From the NCBI GenBank assembly GCA_023437485.1, contig JAEZGB010000044.1, positions 1-19,279 on the forward strand: a stretch of 19,279 nt of DNA, read 5' to 3'. The stretch's first letter is position 1; each line of letters starts with the position of its first letter. Shown piece by piece: positions 8,801 through 15,115 of this stretch. The notes under the pieces are model-generated. The model did not search any database, was not told where the DNA came from, and saw only the letters and a program-made list of their open reading frames with translations. Origin of the DNA: Bacteroidota bacterium (lineage in GTDB: Bacteria; Bacteroidota; Bacteroidia; Flavobacteriales; Flavobacteriaceae). Position numbers and translations under genes: made by a program.

Positions 8801-10346
8801 GGGTGAAAAGATTCGGTAATTCGTCCTCAGGTATGCCAATTCCCGTGTCCGAAATTTTCATGACCGCAAAATCGCCTTCTGCTTTGAGCGACACCGTAAC
8901 CTTTCCTTCGAGGGTGAACTTAAACGCGTTGGACAACAGGTTGAAAATGATTTTTTCCCAAAGGTCAGTGTCAATATAGACGGGCTCGCCGATGGGATGG
9001 ATGTCAATTTCCAGTTCAAGTTGACCGCGTTCCATCACTGAGCGGAAGGATCCGGCAAGGTTGGAGGTAAGCTCTTCCAACTGAACCGGAGAAAAACGCG
9101 CTTTGTGCCGACCGCTTTCAATCCGGCTGAAATCAAGCAGTGTGTTGACCAACTTGAGCAATCGCATGGCATTGCGGTGCGTGGTTTCAAGGGCCTGAAA
9201 AGCTCTGGCAGGAATGGAGTCTGCCTCGCGCATCAGTTCTTCCAACGGGCCCAATATCAGGGTTAATGGCGTCCTGAATTCATGACTTATATTATTGAAG
9301 AACAAGGTTTTGGATTCGTCTATCTTTGCCAGCGCTTCAGATCTCATTCGCTCTTCGTGCAGCGCGTGCATATTGTTGAGTATGAGCGAGAGCTGATCTG
9401 AAAGCAACCGGATGAATTGCTGGTACTCCCGGTCATACTTCCTGTATGGGTTTAGTCCGACGGTAAGGATCGCTGCCGGTAGCCTATGATTTGCAATCCG
9501 GATCGGGATGTACAGGAACTCGCGCGGGGCAATGTCCCAAAATCCGTGGGGCAGTTTTCCCGCCCCGTTGTTCTGTGCCAAAACCACTTCGCCGGTAAGG
9601 ATCGCGGCTGTGATATTGGACGAAGAGGTGACATCAATTTCAACTTGATCAGGCAGTGCCGAATAGTGTTCGCGTTCTCCGGCCCATGCCACCGCCCGCG
9701 CGATTTTATGCTTCTCATTGACCTCATAAAACAGCGCGAACGGAAAATCTTTGGTGTTGGACCGAAGAATGTCGGCGGCTTTGCCGTAAATTTCAAGAGG
9801 GTCGGTATCCCTGAAAGACAGCTTGCCCAGGTTTTGAAGCACTTGCAATGCGCGCTGGTTCACAATCCGGGAGGTATCGTCGGTATTGAAGCAAATCATG
9901 CCGGCGGTGCCTCCCTGATCACCCGGGATCGGTGTGTATGAAAATGTGTAGTATGTCTCCTCAGGGTATTGGTTGCGCTCCATGATCAGGAGCTGGTTCT
10001 CGACATAAGTTCCTGAATCTTCCAGCATCACTTTTTTGAGCATGGGCTCGATGTCAGTCCAGATATCGCTCCAAACTATTGATGCCGGTTGGCCCAAAGC
10101 CTCGGGATGCTTGCCGCCAACGATGGTTTTGTAGGGATCATTATAGAGTTTGATGAGCTGGGGCCCCCATCCAATCCAGATGGGCTGGCTTGAACTAAGC
10201 ATGATGCGAACGCAGGTCCGAAGGCTTTGTTCCCAACTCTCCGGGGGGCCGAGCGGGGTAGATTCCCAGTCAAAATTTCTGATTCGTTCACCCATTTCAC
10301 CTCCACCAGAGAGAAATTCCGGGAAGTGCTTGTTGGATTCAGGCAT
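5832..10346 (-). CDS. Hybrid sensor kinase with two kinase cores (PAS-GAF-HK-REC-PASx4-HK)
   Basis: This 1504-residue cytoplasmic signalling protein has no membrane segment. Domains in order are: a PAS-like sensor (about 20-160, with the familiar LGPPESWEQSLRTCVRIML and QPIWIGWGPQLIKLYNDPY), a GAF-like domain (170-330), and a first DHp (H355 in NNISHEFRTPLTLILGP). Its HATPase domain follows (N box FNLLSNAFKF 468-477, DTGIGI 500-505, GSGIGLSMI near 530-538). Next is a receiver (D620/D621, phospho-acceptor D663 in LSDIMMP, S693, K715). Four PAS domains come next (about 740-865, 870-990, 1000-1118, 1125-1240), then a coiled linker. The second DHp (H1282 in SSHDLQEPLRKIQTF) and second HATPase (HNLFVNSLKF 1391-1400, DNGIGF 1439-1444, GTGIGLAI) close the protein. 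All catalytic motifs of both cores and of the receiver look intact. No DNA-binding output is present, so phosphotransfer to other proteins is likely. The second core resembles that of the neighbouring kinase, which suggests duplication. Confidence 0.95.
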   Translation of the reverse strand: MPESNKHFPEFLSGGGEMGERIRNFDWESTPLGPPESWEQSLRTCVRIMLSSSQPIWIGWGPQLIKLYNDPYKTIVGGKHPEALGQPASIVWSDIWTDIEPMLKKVMLEDSGTYVENQLLIMERNQYPEETYYTFSYTPIPGDQGGTAGMICFNTDDTSRIVNQRALQVLQNLGKLSFRDTDPLEIYGKAADILRSNTKDFPFALFYEVNEKHKIARAVAWAGEREHYSALPDQVEIDVTSSSNITAAILTGEVVLAQNNGAGKLPHGFWDIAPREFLYIPIRIANHRLPAAILTVGLNPYRKYDREYQQFIRLLSDQLSLILNNMHALHEERMRSEALAKIDESKTLFFNNISHEFRTPLTLILGPLEELMREADSIPARAFQALETTHRNAMRLLKLVNTLLDFSRIESGRHKARFSPVQLEELTSNLAGSFRSVMERGQLELEIDIHPIGEPVYIDTDLWEKIIFNLLSNAFKFTLEGKVTVSLKAEGDFAVMKISDTGIGIPEDELPNLFTRFHRVQGAGGRTFEGSGIGLSMIRELVRMHGGSIEVQSTEGAGSTFTVSIPLGSAHLPADQVSDSVDELAAISEIYITEAETFLETPENASRDNPGATRTVLVVDDNQDMRDHIESILSRYFNVVTAPNGHDALEKLELRLPDLILSDIMMPVMDGIELLGRVRDSERYATIPVILLSARAGEEARITGIETGADDYLVKPFSSRELVARIQAQLKVAHARSNSERQIRNLFNQAPAAINIFRGPKHIVELANPKMLELWDKTAEEVMYRPLIEALPELAGQGFDKILDQVLQTGKRVVQPETIVQLMRGGVLTDIFVKVIYEPLTDESGNVVGIMTVADDITESVLARKAIEESQNRLSVALDAGQMGTFDYYPQSDKLVWSAKTCEFFEYPHGSLNFETFASLVHPEDISRASEIVQKALSGFNNGEYENEYRVLLKNGGTRWIRAMGRVTFDSEGHPARFSGITQDISRRKVHEEALCESEERFRTIADQSPMIVFMTDSQGSANITYLNQMWMQFTGLNEQQSMGQGWHTVVHPDDIAKVEVIYRQAHQTRISYILDAVRLKRYDGEYRWHMFKSNPRFSPDGAFLGYLGVATEIHDQKAAADAIRESESRFRMLAEKLPHLVWVTGPDGKQEFISARWKHYTGSPRAGLDSLAEFVHPADMEALTKAWDRSLETGKNMRVDARLRDSQGSYRWHALIGEPVLESGGDITRWVGAFADIHHERTFAQELKQLVEARTNELSSKNEDLEKMNRELESFAYISSHDLQEPLRKIQTFASRIMDREFESLSETGRSYFQRMQDAAFRMQTLIEDLLAYSRTTNEDRKIERADLNAVLDEIREEFGEEILAREAKIESEKLGSAMIIPFQFRQLLHNLFVNSLKFAREGVPARITVSSEVIDGNTDIHPKLIVGKRYTHLQISDNGIGFEPEYGEKIFQVFQRLHGRDKYSGTGIGLAIVKKIIDNHNGHISATGRPGAGATFDIYLPA

Positions 10347-10373
10347 GCGATACTGGGTTTACGGGGTGAGTTA

Positions 10374-10381
10374 CAAAAATA
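10374..10381 (-). promoter_or_regulatory. Candidate -7 box upstream of the hybrid kinase
   Basis: On the - strand this reads TATTTTTG, an exact match to the Bacteroidota -7 consensus TAnnTTTG. It ends 27 bp before the ATG at 10346, in the 51-bp gap after the lipoprotein gene. No convincing TTTG/TTG -33 element sits 19-21 bp upstream, so the site is weak evidence for separate transcription of the kinase cluster. Confidence 0.3.
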
Positions 10382-10397
10382 CCGAATAAACAATGGA

Positions 10398-10877
10398 TTA
10401 AAATTCGTCTTTCCAATCCAGCGACTTGATCGCTGAAACGCGGTTTTCCTCATTGACGCTTACGCGAAGTTCTTTGTTTGCAATGGGTTTGGAATATTGG
10501 GCTTTAAAACGGTATATATTTACTTTTGACGATTTGTCGCGCACCGCCTCCACGAATTTGATATCGCGAAATTCGCCGTATTTAAGCCTGAAGTTGTGGC
10601 ATGTTTTGGTAAGGCGTTCCTGGGTGGTGTTGCGGATGACCTCGGCAGTGGCTTCATTGGTATTGAAGGGTTTGAATTTGGAAGTGTTGCAGGTCATTAA
10701 AACCCGTTTTCCAAGTTCATAGGCTTTTTGTTTTTGCTGATCGTCCACCTTGTCAGGGGAAATTTTTACAACACGCGGTTCGGGCGTCTTTACGGGGGAA
10801 GATGCGGTTCCGGTTTTTTTGGATTTACAACCGGCAATGACAAGCAGCACGAGCAATACAAACGCAATTTTTCTCAT
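10398..10877 (-). CDS. Putative lipoprotein of unknown function
   Basis: The 159-residue product begins with a lipoprotein signal, MRKIAFVLLVLLVIAGC, with the lipobox IAGC and the modified cysteine at C17. The following KSKKTG stretch is polar and flexible. The mature part (about 45-159) is a small mixed alpha/beta domain with an N-terminal helix (QQKQKAYELGKRVLMTCN) and alternating strands at the C-terminus. The two remaining cysteines, C63 and C93, could form a disulfide in the periplasm. The length and pattern recall DUF3887/NTF2-like lipoproteins, but I do not recognise the family. The ATG overlaps the stop of the M23 peptidase gene upstream by 4 bp, so the two are translationally coupled and may act together at the cell envelope. 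Confidence 0.8.
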   Translation of the reverse strand: MRKIAFVLLVLLVIAGCKSKKTGTASSPVKTPEPRVVKISPDKVDDQQKQKAYELGKRVLMTCNTSKFKPFNTNEATAEVIRNTTQERLTKTCHNFRLKYGEFRDIKFVEAVRDKSSKVNIYRFKAQYSKPIANKELRVSVNEENRVSAIKSLDWKDEF

Positions 10878-11509
10878 AAGTCAATTTTTAATAGCAGCTT
10901 GGGGTCGGGACAATTGGCCAGGAATTTCGGCAAGTCCAAAGCGCGGCAAACTCCCGGATAATCACCGGCATGGCCTTCCAGCTCGCGGATCAACTGGAAG
11001 TGCAGGTGAGGGGCGTAATCGCCGTTCTCGGCCCGGGTTCCCAAATGCGCGAACGCTTCGCCCGCGGCAATGGTCATCCCCGTTTCTAATTCTTCAAGAT
11101 CCTTTGCCGAAAGATGTCCATACAATGCGTAAAACGTAAAATTGTCTATTTTATGTTCCAGGATTATGGTTGGGCCGTAATTCCCAATTCCCGCATTGTA
11201 GTCAAAACTGTGCATCGATCCCTGTAGGGGAGCAAGAACGCGGGCGCCTGCCGCAGCCCAGAGATCAATGCCTACATGCACATTTCGTTCATCGCCAAAA
11301 AGCATGCTCCGCCGGTAAATTTCGCGTTTTTCAGCATATCCGCCCGCCAGGTACGCGGCTCCAAGTTCTTTCCTGACAGCACTCATGTAATCATCAGTCA
11401 GATCAGTACCCGCGTGAGGGCCGGTGGGAGAGAGATCGATTTTGGCGGCAGGTCCCGTAAGATCCAGAACCCGGACGGGCGGCAATTTTTTAAGAGCTTC
11501 TTCAAACAT
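10874..11509 (-). CDS. M23 family metallopeptidase-like protein
   Basis: This 211-residue protein carries the lysostaphin-like (M23) fold. The zinc ligands of the family are present: H78 and D82 in HVGIDLWAAAG, and H170 in the HxH motif PHLHFQL (H168, H170). H132 in ALYGHLS is the expected active-site histidine, so the site looks functional. M23 enzymes usually cut peptide cross-links of peptidoglycan. No signal peptide is seen at the N-terminus (MFEEALKKLPPVRVLDL), so either export is unconventional or the substrate is not in the periplasm. The C-terminal segment DYPGVCRALDLPKFLANCPDP is typical of a Bacteroidota subfamily of this size. The gene lies 27 bp after a small lipoprotein gene and overlaps a second lipoprotein gene by 4 bp, giving a three-gene envelope cluster. 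The fold is certain; the substrate is not. Confidence 0.9.
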   Translation of the reverse strand: MFEEALKKLPPVRVLDLTGPAAKIDLSPTGPHAGTDLTDDYMSAVRKELGAAYLAGGYAEKREIYRRSMLFGDERNVHVGIDLWAAAGARVLAPLQGSMHSFDYNAGIGNYGPTIILEHKIDNFTFYALYGHLSAKDLEELETGMTIAAGEAFAHLGTRAENGDYAPHLHFQLIRELEGHAGDYPGVCRALDLPKFLANCPDPKLLLKIDL

Positions 11510-11536
11510 AAAAATATACCGGCTTAGCCCGCAAAC

Positions 11537-11812
11537 TTAATTATTGATCTCAACATCGGCGTTGTCTTTGGAGACGTTAACCGTTGTTTTCTTTTTTCCG
11601 TCCTTGGAATCCACACTCACGCCGTCGGAACCGATTGAAATGGATGTGCCGTCGCTTTCGGGTTCAATTTCGGCAGGTGGCGGTGGGGCAACTTCCCGCA
11701 CCACGGTGTCACTCACGGTCTCGGTTACCGTTGTTGATTCAATTTCTTTTTCTTCTTTTTTGCACGCGGTGAGCAACAATAAGGCGCCGCATAAAATAAA
11801 TGCTTTCTTCAT
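11537..11812 (-). CDS. Small putative lipoprotein
   Basis: The 91-residue product starts MKKAFILCGALLLLTAC, a lipoprotein signal with lipobox LTAC and the modified residue C17. The mature part is hydrophilic and low in complexity: a KKEEKE cluster, a T/V-rich stretch, a proline run (APPPPAE) and an acidic, serine-rich tail with the repeated pattern SIGSDGVSVDSKDG, ending in VEINN. It has no recognisable domain and is likely a surface- or periplasm-facing tether. A candidate promoter lies 20-51 bp upstream, and the M23 gene follows 27 bp downstream, so this is probably the first gene of a short operon. The signal peptide makes it a real gene despite its size. Confidence 0.8.
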   Translation of the reverse strand: MKKAFILCGALLLLTACKKEEKEIESTTVTETVSDTVVREVAPPPPAEIEPESDGTSISIGSDGVSVDSKDGKKKTTVNVSKDNADVEINN

Positions 11813-11832
11813 TTTATTGGTTTTAGTTATTT

Positions 11833-11863
11833 CTAAAGTAGTGAATTTTCACGTGGCGGGCAA
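11833..11863 (-). promoter_or_regulatory. Candidate promoter of the small lipoprotein
   Basis: Read on the - strand, a TTG (11861-11863) is followed after 20 bp by TACTTTAG (11833-11840), one mismatch from the Bacteroidota -7 consensus TAnnTTTG. The -7 box ends 20 bp before the ATG at 11812. The + strand 13-mer CTAAAGTAGTGAA (11833-11845) recurs exactly upstream of the LOG gene at 18835-18847. Confidence 0.45.
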
Positions 11864-11883
11864 GATTCAACAAAAGCTACAAC

Positions 11884-11912
11884 AAAAAAAAGGATCCCGA
11901 AGAATCCTTTTT
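11884..11912 (-). terminator. Rho-independent terminator of the small membrane protein gene
   Basis: A perfect 9-bp inverted repeat (AAAAAGGAT at 11887-11895 and ATCCTTTTT at 11904-11912) encloses an 8-base loop. On the - strand the loop contains TTCGGG, and the hairpin is followed by a run of eight T (11891-11884). It lies 32 bp after the stop of the gene at 11945. The paired A/T ends make it partly bidirectional, but only the - strand has a gene ending here. Confidence 0.72.
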
Positions 11913-11944
11913 ATCAGCCAGCCGGTAGGGCGACGGGCGCATTG

Positions 11945-12229
11945 TCACATGATCATATTGGCGATTGTCAGGATTGTATTGATAACAACGCTGATGATCA
12001 GTGTATTTAAAACGACTTTTGGTTTTTGTGTGGAGAGGACCGCGCCGTTATAGAGCATACAGGCCGCCACCGCCAGGAAAAGTTGGATCATTTGCGGAAA
12101 GCTGGTTCCATTTTGCAGGATATACATGGCCGCTACCGCGCCCAGGCAACTTTGAGCGATGACTCCCACCGCCACGTTAGCGAAAAAACCTTCTTCGTAA
12201 TTTTTAAGAGTTTCCTGATAAAATCCCAT
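11945..12229 (-). CDS. Small conserved-looking membrane protein, function unknown
   Basis: The 94-residue product begins MGFYQETLKNYEEGFFANVAV and has three hydrophobic segments (about 17-36, 46-64 and 71-93), so it is probably an integral inner-membrane protein with a short cytoplasmic N-terminus. I do not recognise a named family. The frame stays open upstream to a GTG at 12277 and an ATG at 12271, adding a histidine-rich leader (VILHHNHKAFSP). I prefer the ATG at 12229 because a strongly amphipathic start follows it and a TAATTTTA box, close to the Bacteroidota -7 consensus, lies just upstream. The alternative start cannot be excluded. It is followed by a good terminator and sits 97 bp downstream of the E1 gene stop, so it is probably its own transcription unit. 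Confidence 0.75.
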   Translation of the reverse strand: MGFYQETLKNYEEGFFANVAVGVIAQSCLGAVAAMYILQNGTSFPQMIQLFLAVAACMLYNGAVLSTQKPKVVLNTLIISVVINTILTIANMIM

Positions 12230-12326
12230 GGGTGAAAATGCTTTATGATTATGGTGTAAAATTACAGCCATGATCACCGGCAGAATATGACTTAAATCAT
12301 ACTCTCAGCATTTTAACACAATAATT

Positions 12327-14762
12327 TCAATAGAGCGCGGGGAAGTCTTTTGGCCTTGCTTCGCGCAACATTTCGTAAACTTTCTCGAAAATGTCTTCAA
12401 TTGAAGGCTTTGAAAAATAGTCGCCGTCAGTGCCGTATGAAGGCCTGTGTTCTTTGGCCGACAGAGTCTGTGGTTTTGAATCAAGATACTGGTAGGCATC
12501 CTGTTCTTCGATTATCTTTTGAAGGATATACGCCGATGCGCCGCCGGGAACATCCTCGTCAATGACCAAAAGCCTGCTGGTCTTGCGGACACTTTTCGCA
12601 ATATCGTGCGCAAGGTCAAACGGCAACAGCGATTGAACGTCAATCACTTCGCATTCGATACCTGCCGCGGCGAGTTCGGTTGCGGCCTGCTCCACCAACC
12701 GTAGGGTAGATCCGTAAGAAACCAAAGTGATATCGGCGCCCTCGCGAAGGGTTTCCACCACGCCCACAGGTGTTCGGAATTCGCCGATGTTTGTGGGCAT
12801 CTTTTCTTTCAGCCTGTAACCATTGAGGCATTCCACTACCAGCGCGGGCTCATCACACTCCATCAGGGTATTGTAGAATCCGGCCGCCTTGGTCATGTTG
12901 CGCGGCACCAAAACATGGATGCCCCGGATCGCGTTCAGGATCATCCCCATCGGTGATCCCGAATGCCAGATGCCTTCCAGCCTATGTCCACGGGTGCGGA
13001 TGATGACCGGCGCTTTTTGCCTGCCGCGGGTACGGTACTGCAAGGTGGCCAGATCGTCACTCATGATTTGTATCGCGTAAAGCAGATAGTCCAGGTATTG
13101 TATCTCGGCAATCGGGCGAAGTCCCCTCATGGCCATCCCGATTCCCTGCCCGAGGATCGTCGCTTCGCGGATGCCGGCATCGGCCACGCGCATCTCGCCA
13201 TATTTTTCCTGAAGCCCTTCAAGCCCCTGGTTCACGTCGCCAATATTACCTGCGTCCTCGCCAAAAACCAATGCTTCAGGATGGCGGGCAAACAATGCAT
13301 CAAAATTGTCGCGGATAATCATTCGGCCGTCAACCTCCTGGCAATCGTTTGCATATTCGGGCTCTACGGGTTGTACCGAGAATATGTTTTGCGCCGATTC
13401 GGAATATAGATTGGCACTGAATGCCGGCTGGATCTTTTTGGTGTAATCGCGGATCCATTCCGAAAGGCCTTTTTTGGAATCTTCTCCAGCCACCATGCGA
13501 AGGATCTTGCGCGCGGCCACCAGCAAATCCTTGCGGATGGGCTCTTTGATGTCCCTAAGCTCCTGAGCGAATTTTTGGATAAAGACCCGGTTTGGGCTGG
13601 CAACGGCCAGATTGTCCAGCACGCCCAGCAATTGGTCACGCTCCTCCTTGATTGGCCGGGTATACGCCTCCCACGCGGCTTTCTTGCCTTCGTTGACCTC
13701 GCGCTTGGCATCAGCCTCGATCTGTTCCAGTACCTCGGTGGTGGCCAGGCCAAAGCTCACCATCCACTCGCGCATTTGCCTCAAACAGTCAAATCGCGAT
13801 TCCCAGTCAAGTCGCTCGGCATTTTTATACCGCTCGTGGGAGCCGGAAGTGGAATGTCCCTGGGGTTGGGTAACTTCGGTCACGTGGATGAGCACCGGTA
13901 CATGTTCTTCGCGCGCAATTTTGGCGGCTTTTTCATATACGGCCACAAGCTCGGCATAATCCCAGCCCTTGGCGCGCAAAATCTCAAAACCGCGTGTATT
14001 TTGCCTGGGGGTTTCAGGACCTGCATCCTCGCGTTGGAATCCTTTCAATATTTCGGAAATGTTTTCCTTGGTGGTCTGGTATTTCGCGTGTACCGAGATT
14101 CCATATTCATCGTCCCAGACACTCATGACCATCGGAACCTGCAATACTCCGGCGGCGTTTATGGTCTCAAAAAAGAGCCCTTCGCTGGTACTGGCATTGC
14201 CAATGGTGCCCCAGGCGATCTCATTGCCGTAAATCGAGAAGTTTGTCGCGTTGCGGATTCCCTGCACATTGCGGTAAACCTTGGAGGCCTGCGCCAGCCC
14301 CAGCAACCTTGGCATCTGGCCTGCAGTAGGGGAGATGTCGGCACTTGAATTTTTTTGCAGCGTAAGGTTCTTCCAGGAGCCGTCCGCGTTGAGCGAATGA
14401 GTGGCAAAGTGACCGCCCATCTGCCTTCCGGCGCTCATCGGGTCATGATCCAAGTCACTGTGGCCATACAGGCCCGCAAAAAATTGCTGCACTGTCAACT
14501 GCCCGATAGCCATCATAAAGGTTTGATCCCGATAGTAACCCGAACGGAAATCGCCCTTGCGGAAGGCCTTTGCCATTGCGAGTTGAGGGACTTCCTTTCC
14601 ATCGCCGAATATCCCGAATTTTGCCTTTCCGGTCAAAACCTCCCTGCGGCCCAAAAGGCTGCATTCGCGGCTGACCACGGCAATGCGGTAATCATTGAGT
14701 ACTTCTTTTTTGAAATCGTCGAACGAAAGTTCCCTGTTGGTGGCTTCTACTTCTGGAGTCAT
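12327..14762 (-). CDS. Fused 2-oxoacid dehydrogenase E1 alpha/beta (branched-chain type)
   Basis: This 811-residue protein joins both subunits of a thiamine-diphosphate-dependent E1 component, most likely for branched-chain 2-oxoacids (2-oxoisovalerate). E1 decarboxylates the oxoacid and transfers the acyl group to lipoyl-E2 in the cytoplasm. The alpha part spans about 1-400. It shows the YYRDQTFMMAIGQLT region and the cofactor-binding segment GTIGNASTSEGLFFETIN near 185-202. A helical linker follows, and the beta part starts near 477 (VDGRMIIRDNFDALF). It has GEDAGNIGDVNQGLEGLQEKYG, RVADAGIREATILGQGIGMA and the C-terminal transketolase domain (ECEVIDVQSLLPFD, VIDEDVPGGASAYI). The fused form is common in Bacteroidota. 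The frame is open to 14822, but the ATG at 14762 is the true start: a near-perfect promoter lies at 14782-14813, downstream of the longer start. No E2 or E3 gene is in the window. Confidence 0.95.
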   Translation of the reverse strand: MTPEVEATNRELSFDDFKKEVLNDYRIAVVSRECSLLGRREVLTGKAKFGIFGDGKEVPQLAMAKAFRKGDFRSGYYRDQTFMMAIGQLTVQQFFAGLYGHSDLDHDPMSAGRQMGGHFATHSLNADGSWKNLTLQKNSSADISPTAGQMPRLLGLAQASKVYRNVQGIRNATNFSIYGNEIAWGTIGNASTSEGLFFETINAAGVLQVPMVMSVWDDEYGISVHAKYQTTKENISEILKGFQREDAGPETPRQNTRGFEILRAKGWDYAELVAVYEKAAKIAREEHVPVLIHVTEVTQPQGHSTSGSHERYKNAERLDWESRFDCLRQMREWMVSFGLATTEVLEQIEADAKREVNEGKKAAWEAYTRPIKEERDQLLGVLDNLAVASPNRVFIQKFAQELRDIKEPIRKDLLVAARKILRMVAGEDSKKGLSEWIRDYTKKIQPAFSANLYSESAQNIFSVQPVEPEYANDCQEVDGRMIIRDNFDALFARHPEALVFGEDAGNIGDVNQGLEGLQEKYGEMRVADAGIREATILGQGIGMAMRGLRPIAEIQYLDYLLYAIQIMSDDLATLQYRTRGRQKAPVIIRTRGHRLEGIWHSGSPMGMILNAIRGIHVLVPRNMTKAAGFYNTLMECDEPALVVECLNGYRLKEKMPTNIGEFRTPVGVVETLREGADITLVSYGSTLRLVEQAATELAAAGIECEVIDVQSLLPFDLAHDIAKSVRKTSRLLVIDEDVPGGASAYILQKIIEEQDAYQYLDSKPQTLSAKEHRPSYGTDGDYFSKPSIEDIFEKVYEMLREARPKDFPALY

Positions 14763-14781
14763 AAAAAAATGTTGGCGACCA

Positions 14782-14813
14782 CAAATGTAAGCAAAGATGG
14801 GGATGATGGCAAA
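14782..14813 (-). promoter_or_regulatory. Strong Bacteroidota-type promoter of the E1 gene
   Basis: On the - strand, TTTG (14810-14813) is followed by exactly 20 bp and then TACATTTG (14782-14789). This matches both halves of the Bacteroidota primary sigma consensus (TTTG, 19-21 bp, TAnnTTTG) without mismatch. The ATG at 14762 is 19 bp beyond the -7 box, so the 5' leader should be only about a dozen bases, and there is no room for a Shine-Dalgarno site. Confidence 0.68.
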
Positions 14814-14820
14814 TGGGGCC

Positions 14821-14875
14821 AATTGGCGAGTAAGGAATTAGCGAATGGGTCAATTAGCAAATTAGCGAATTTGTT
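14821..14875 (+). repeat. Degenerate 8-bp tandem repeat (AATTRGCG type)
   Basis: From 14836 to 14875 the sequence is in an 8-bp phase: AATTAGCG, AATGGGTC, AATTAGCA, AATTAGCG, AATTTGTT. A related AATTGGCG occurs at 14821-14828, and the same octamer is found at 18848-18855 next to the second composite repeat. It lies between the E1 promoter and the 7-bp array that follows, and it is non-coding. Confidence 0.55.
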
Positions 14876-14878
14876 AAA

Positions 14879-14934
14879 GTCGAAAGTCGAAAGACGAAAG
14901 TCGAAAGACGAAAGACGAAAGACGAATGACGAAC
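14879..14934 (+). repeat. 7-bp tandem array, type A (GWCGAAA), first locus
   Basis: Eight uninterrupted 7-bp units run here: GTCGAAA twice, GACGAAA, GTCGAAA, GACGAAA twice, GACGAAT, GACGAAC. In the shifted register the units are GAAAGTC/GAAAGAC and run in phase into GAATGAC and GAACGGC, which is the beginning of the core repeat. The unit length is not a multiple of three and no gene covers it. It forms part of a 353-bp gene-free stretch (14763-15115) that holds the E1 promoter, the octamers, this array and two core copies. Confidence 0.9.
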
Positions 14935-15009
14935 GGCAGCGGCCGCTATTATCTACAATGTTGTTGGTTACCTCGTAACAAACTGACGGCTGACAGCTGA
15001 TAGCTGACA
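14930..15009 (+). repeat. Core repeat copy 1, with 7-bp type B array (CTGAYAG)
   Basis: This 80-bp copy is matched by 15028-15107 with a single mismatch (T14965 against C15063). It starts CGAACGGC, has the 10-bp palindrome AGCGGCCGCT, and a small hairpin GTTAC-CTC-GTAAC. It then ends with four 7-bp units from 14983: CTGACGG, CTGACAG, CTGATAG, CTGACAA. It is non-coding: the reading frames through it are short and compositionally odd. Confidence 0.92.
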
Positions 15010-15027
15010 ACTTTAAATGTCAAATGT

Positions 15028-15107
15028 CGAACGGCAGCGGCCGCTATTATCTACAATGTTGTCGGTTACCTCGTAACAAACTGACGGCTGACAGCTGATA
15101 GCTGACA
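15028..15107 (+). repeat. Core repeat copy 2, with 7-bp type B array
   Basis: This is the second copy of the 80-bp core, offset by 98 bp from the first. It is preceded by two 7-bp units AAATGTC (in 15010-15027), a shortened and diverged counterpart of the type A array before copy 1. It ends with CTGACGG, CTGACAG, CTGATAG, CTGACAG (15081-15108). The stop codon of the M1-like gene follows only 7 bp later (15116-15118), so the repeat sits directly at the 3' end of that gene. Confidence 0.92.
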
Positions 15108-15115
15108 GCAAACAC

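Noticed and set aside
12280..12304. Inverted repeat TATGA/TCATA downstream of the E1 gene as a terminator
   Set aside because: The stem is short and A/T-only in part, and no T run follows on the - strand.
14763..14822. 20-residue N-terminal extension of the E1 protein starting at 14822
   Set aside because: A near-perfect promoter lies at 14782-14813, downstream of that start, and the extension (MAPFAIIPIFAYICG) is unlike E1 proteins.
14879..14934. CRISPR array
   Set aside because: The units are only 7 bp and directly adjacent, with no spacers, and no cas genes are present.
14763..15010. Reading frames across the repeat region on both strands
   Set aside because: They are translations of 7-bp arrays and repeat cores, with low-complexity products and no plausible start context.
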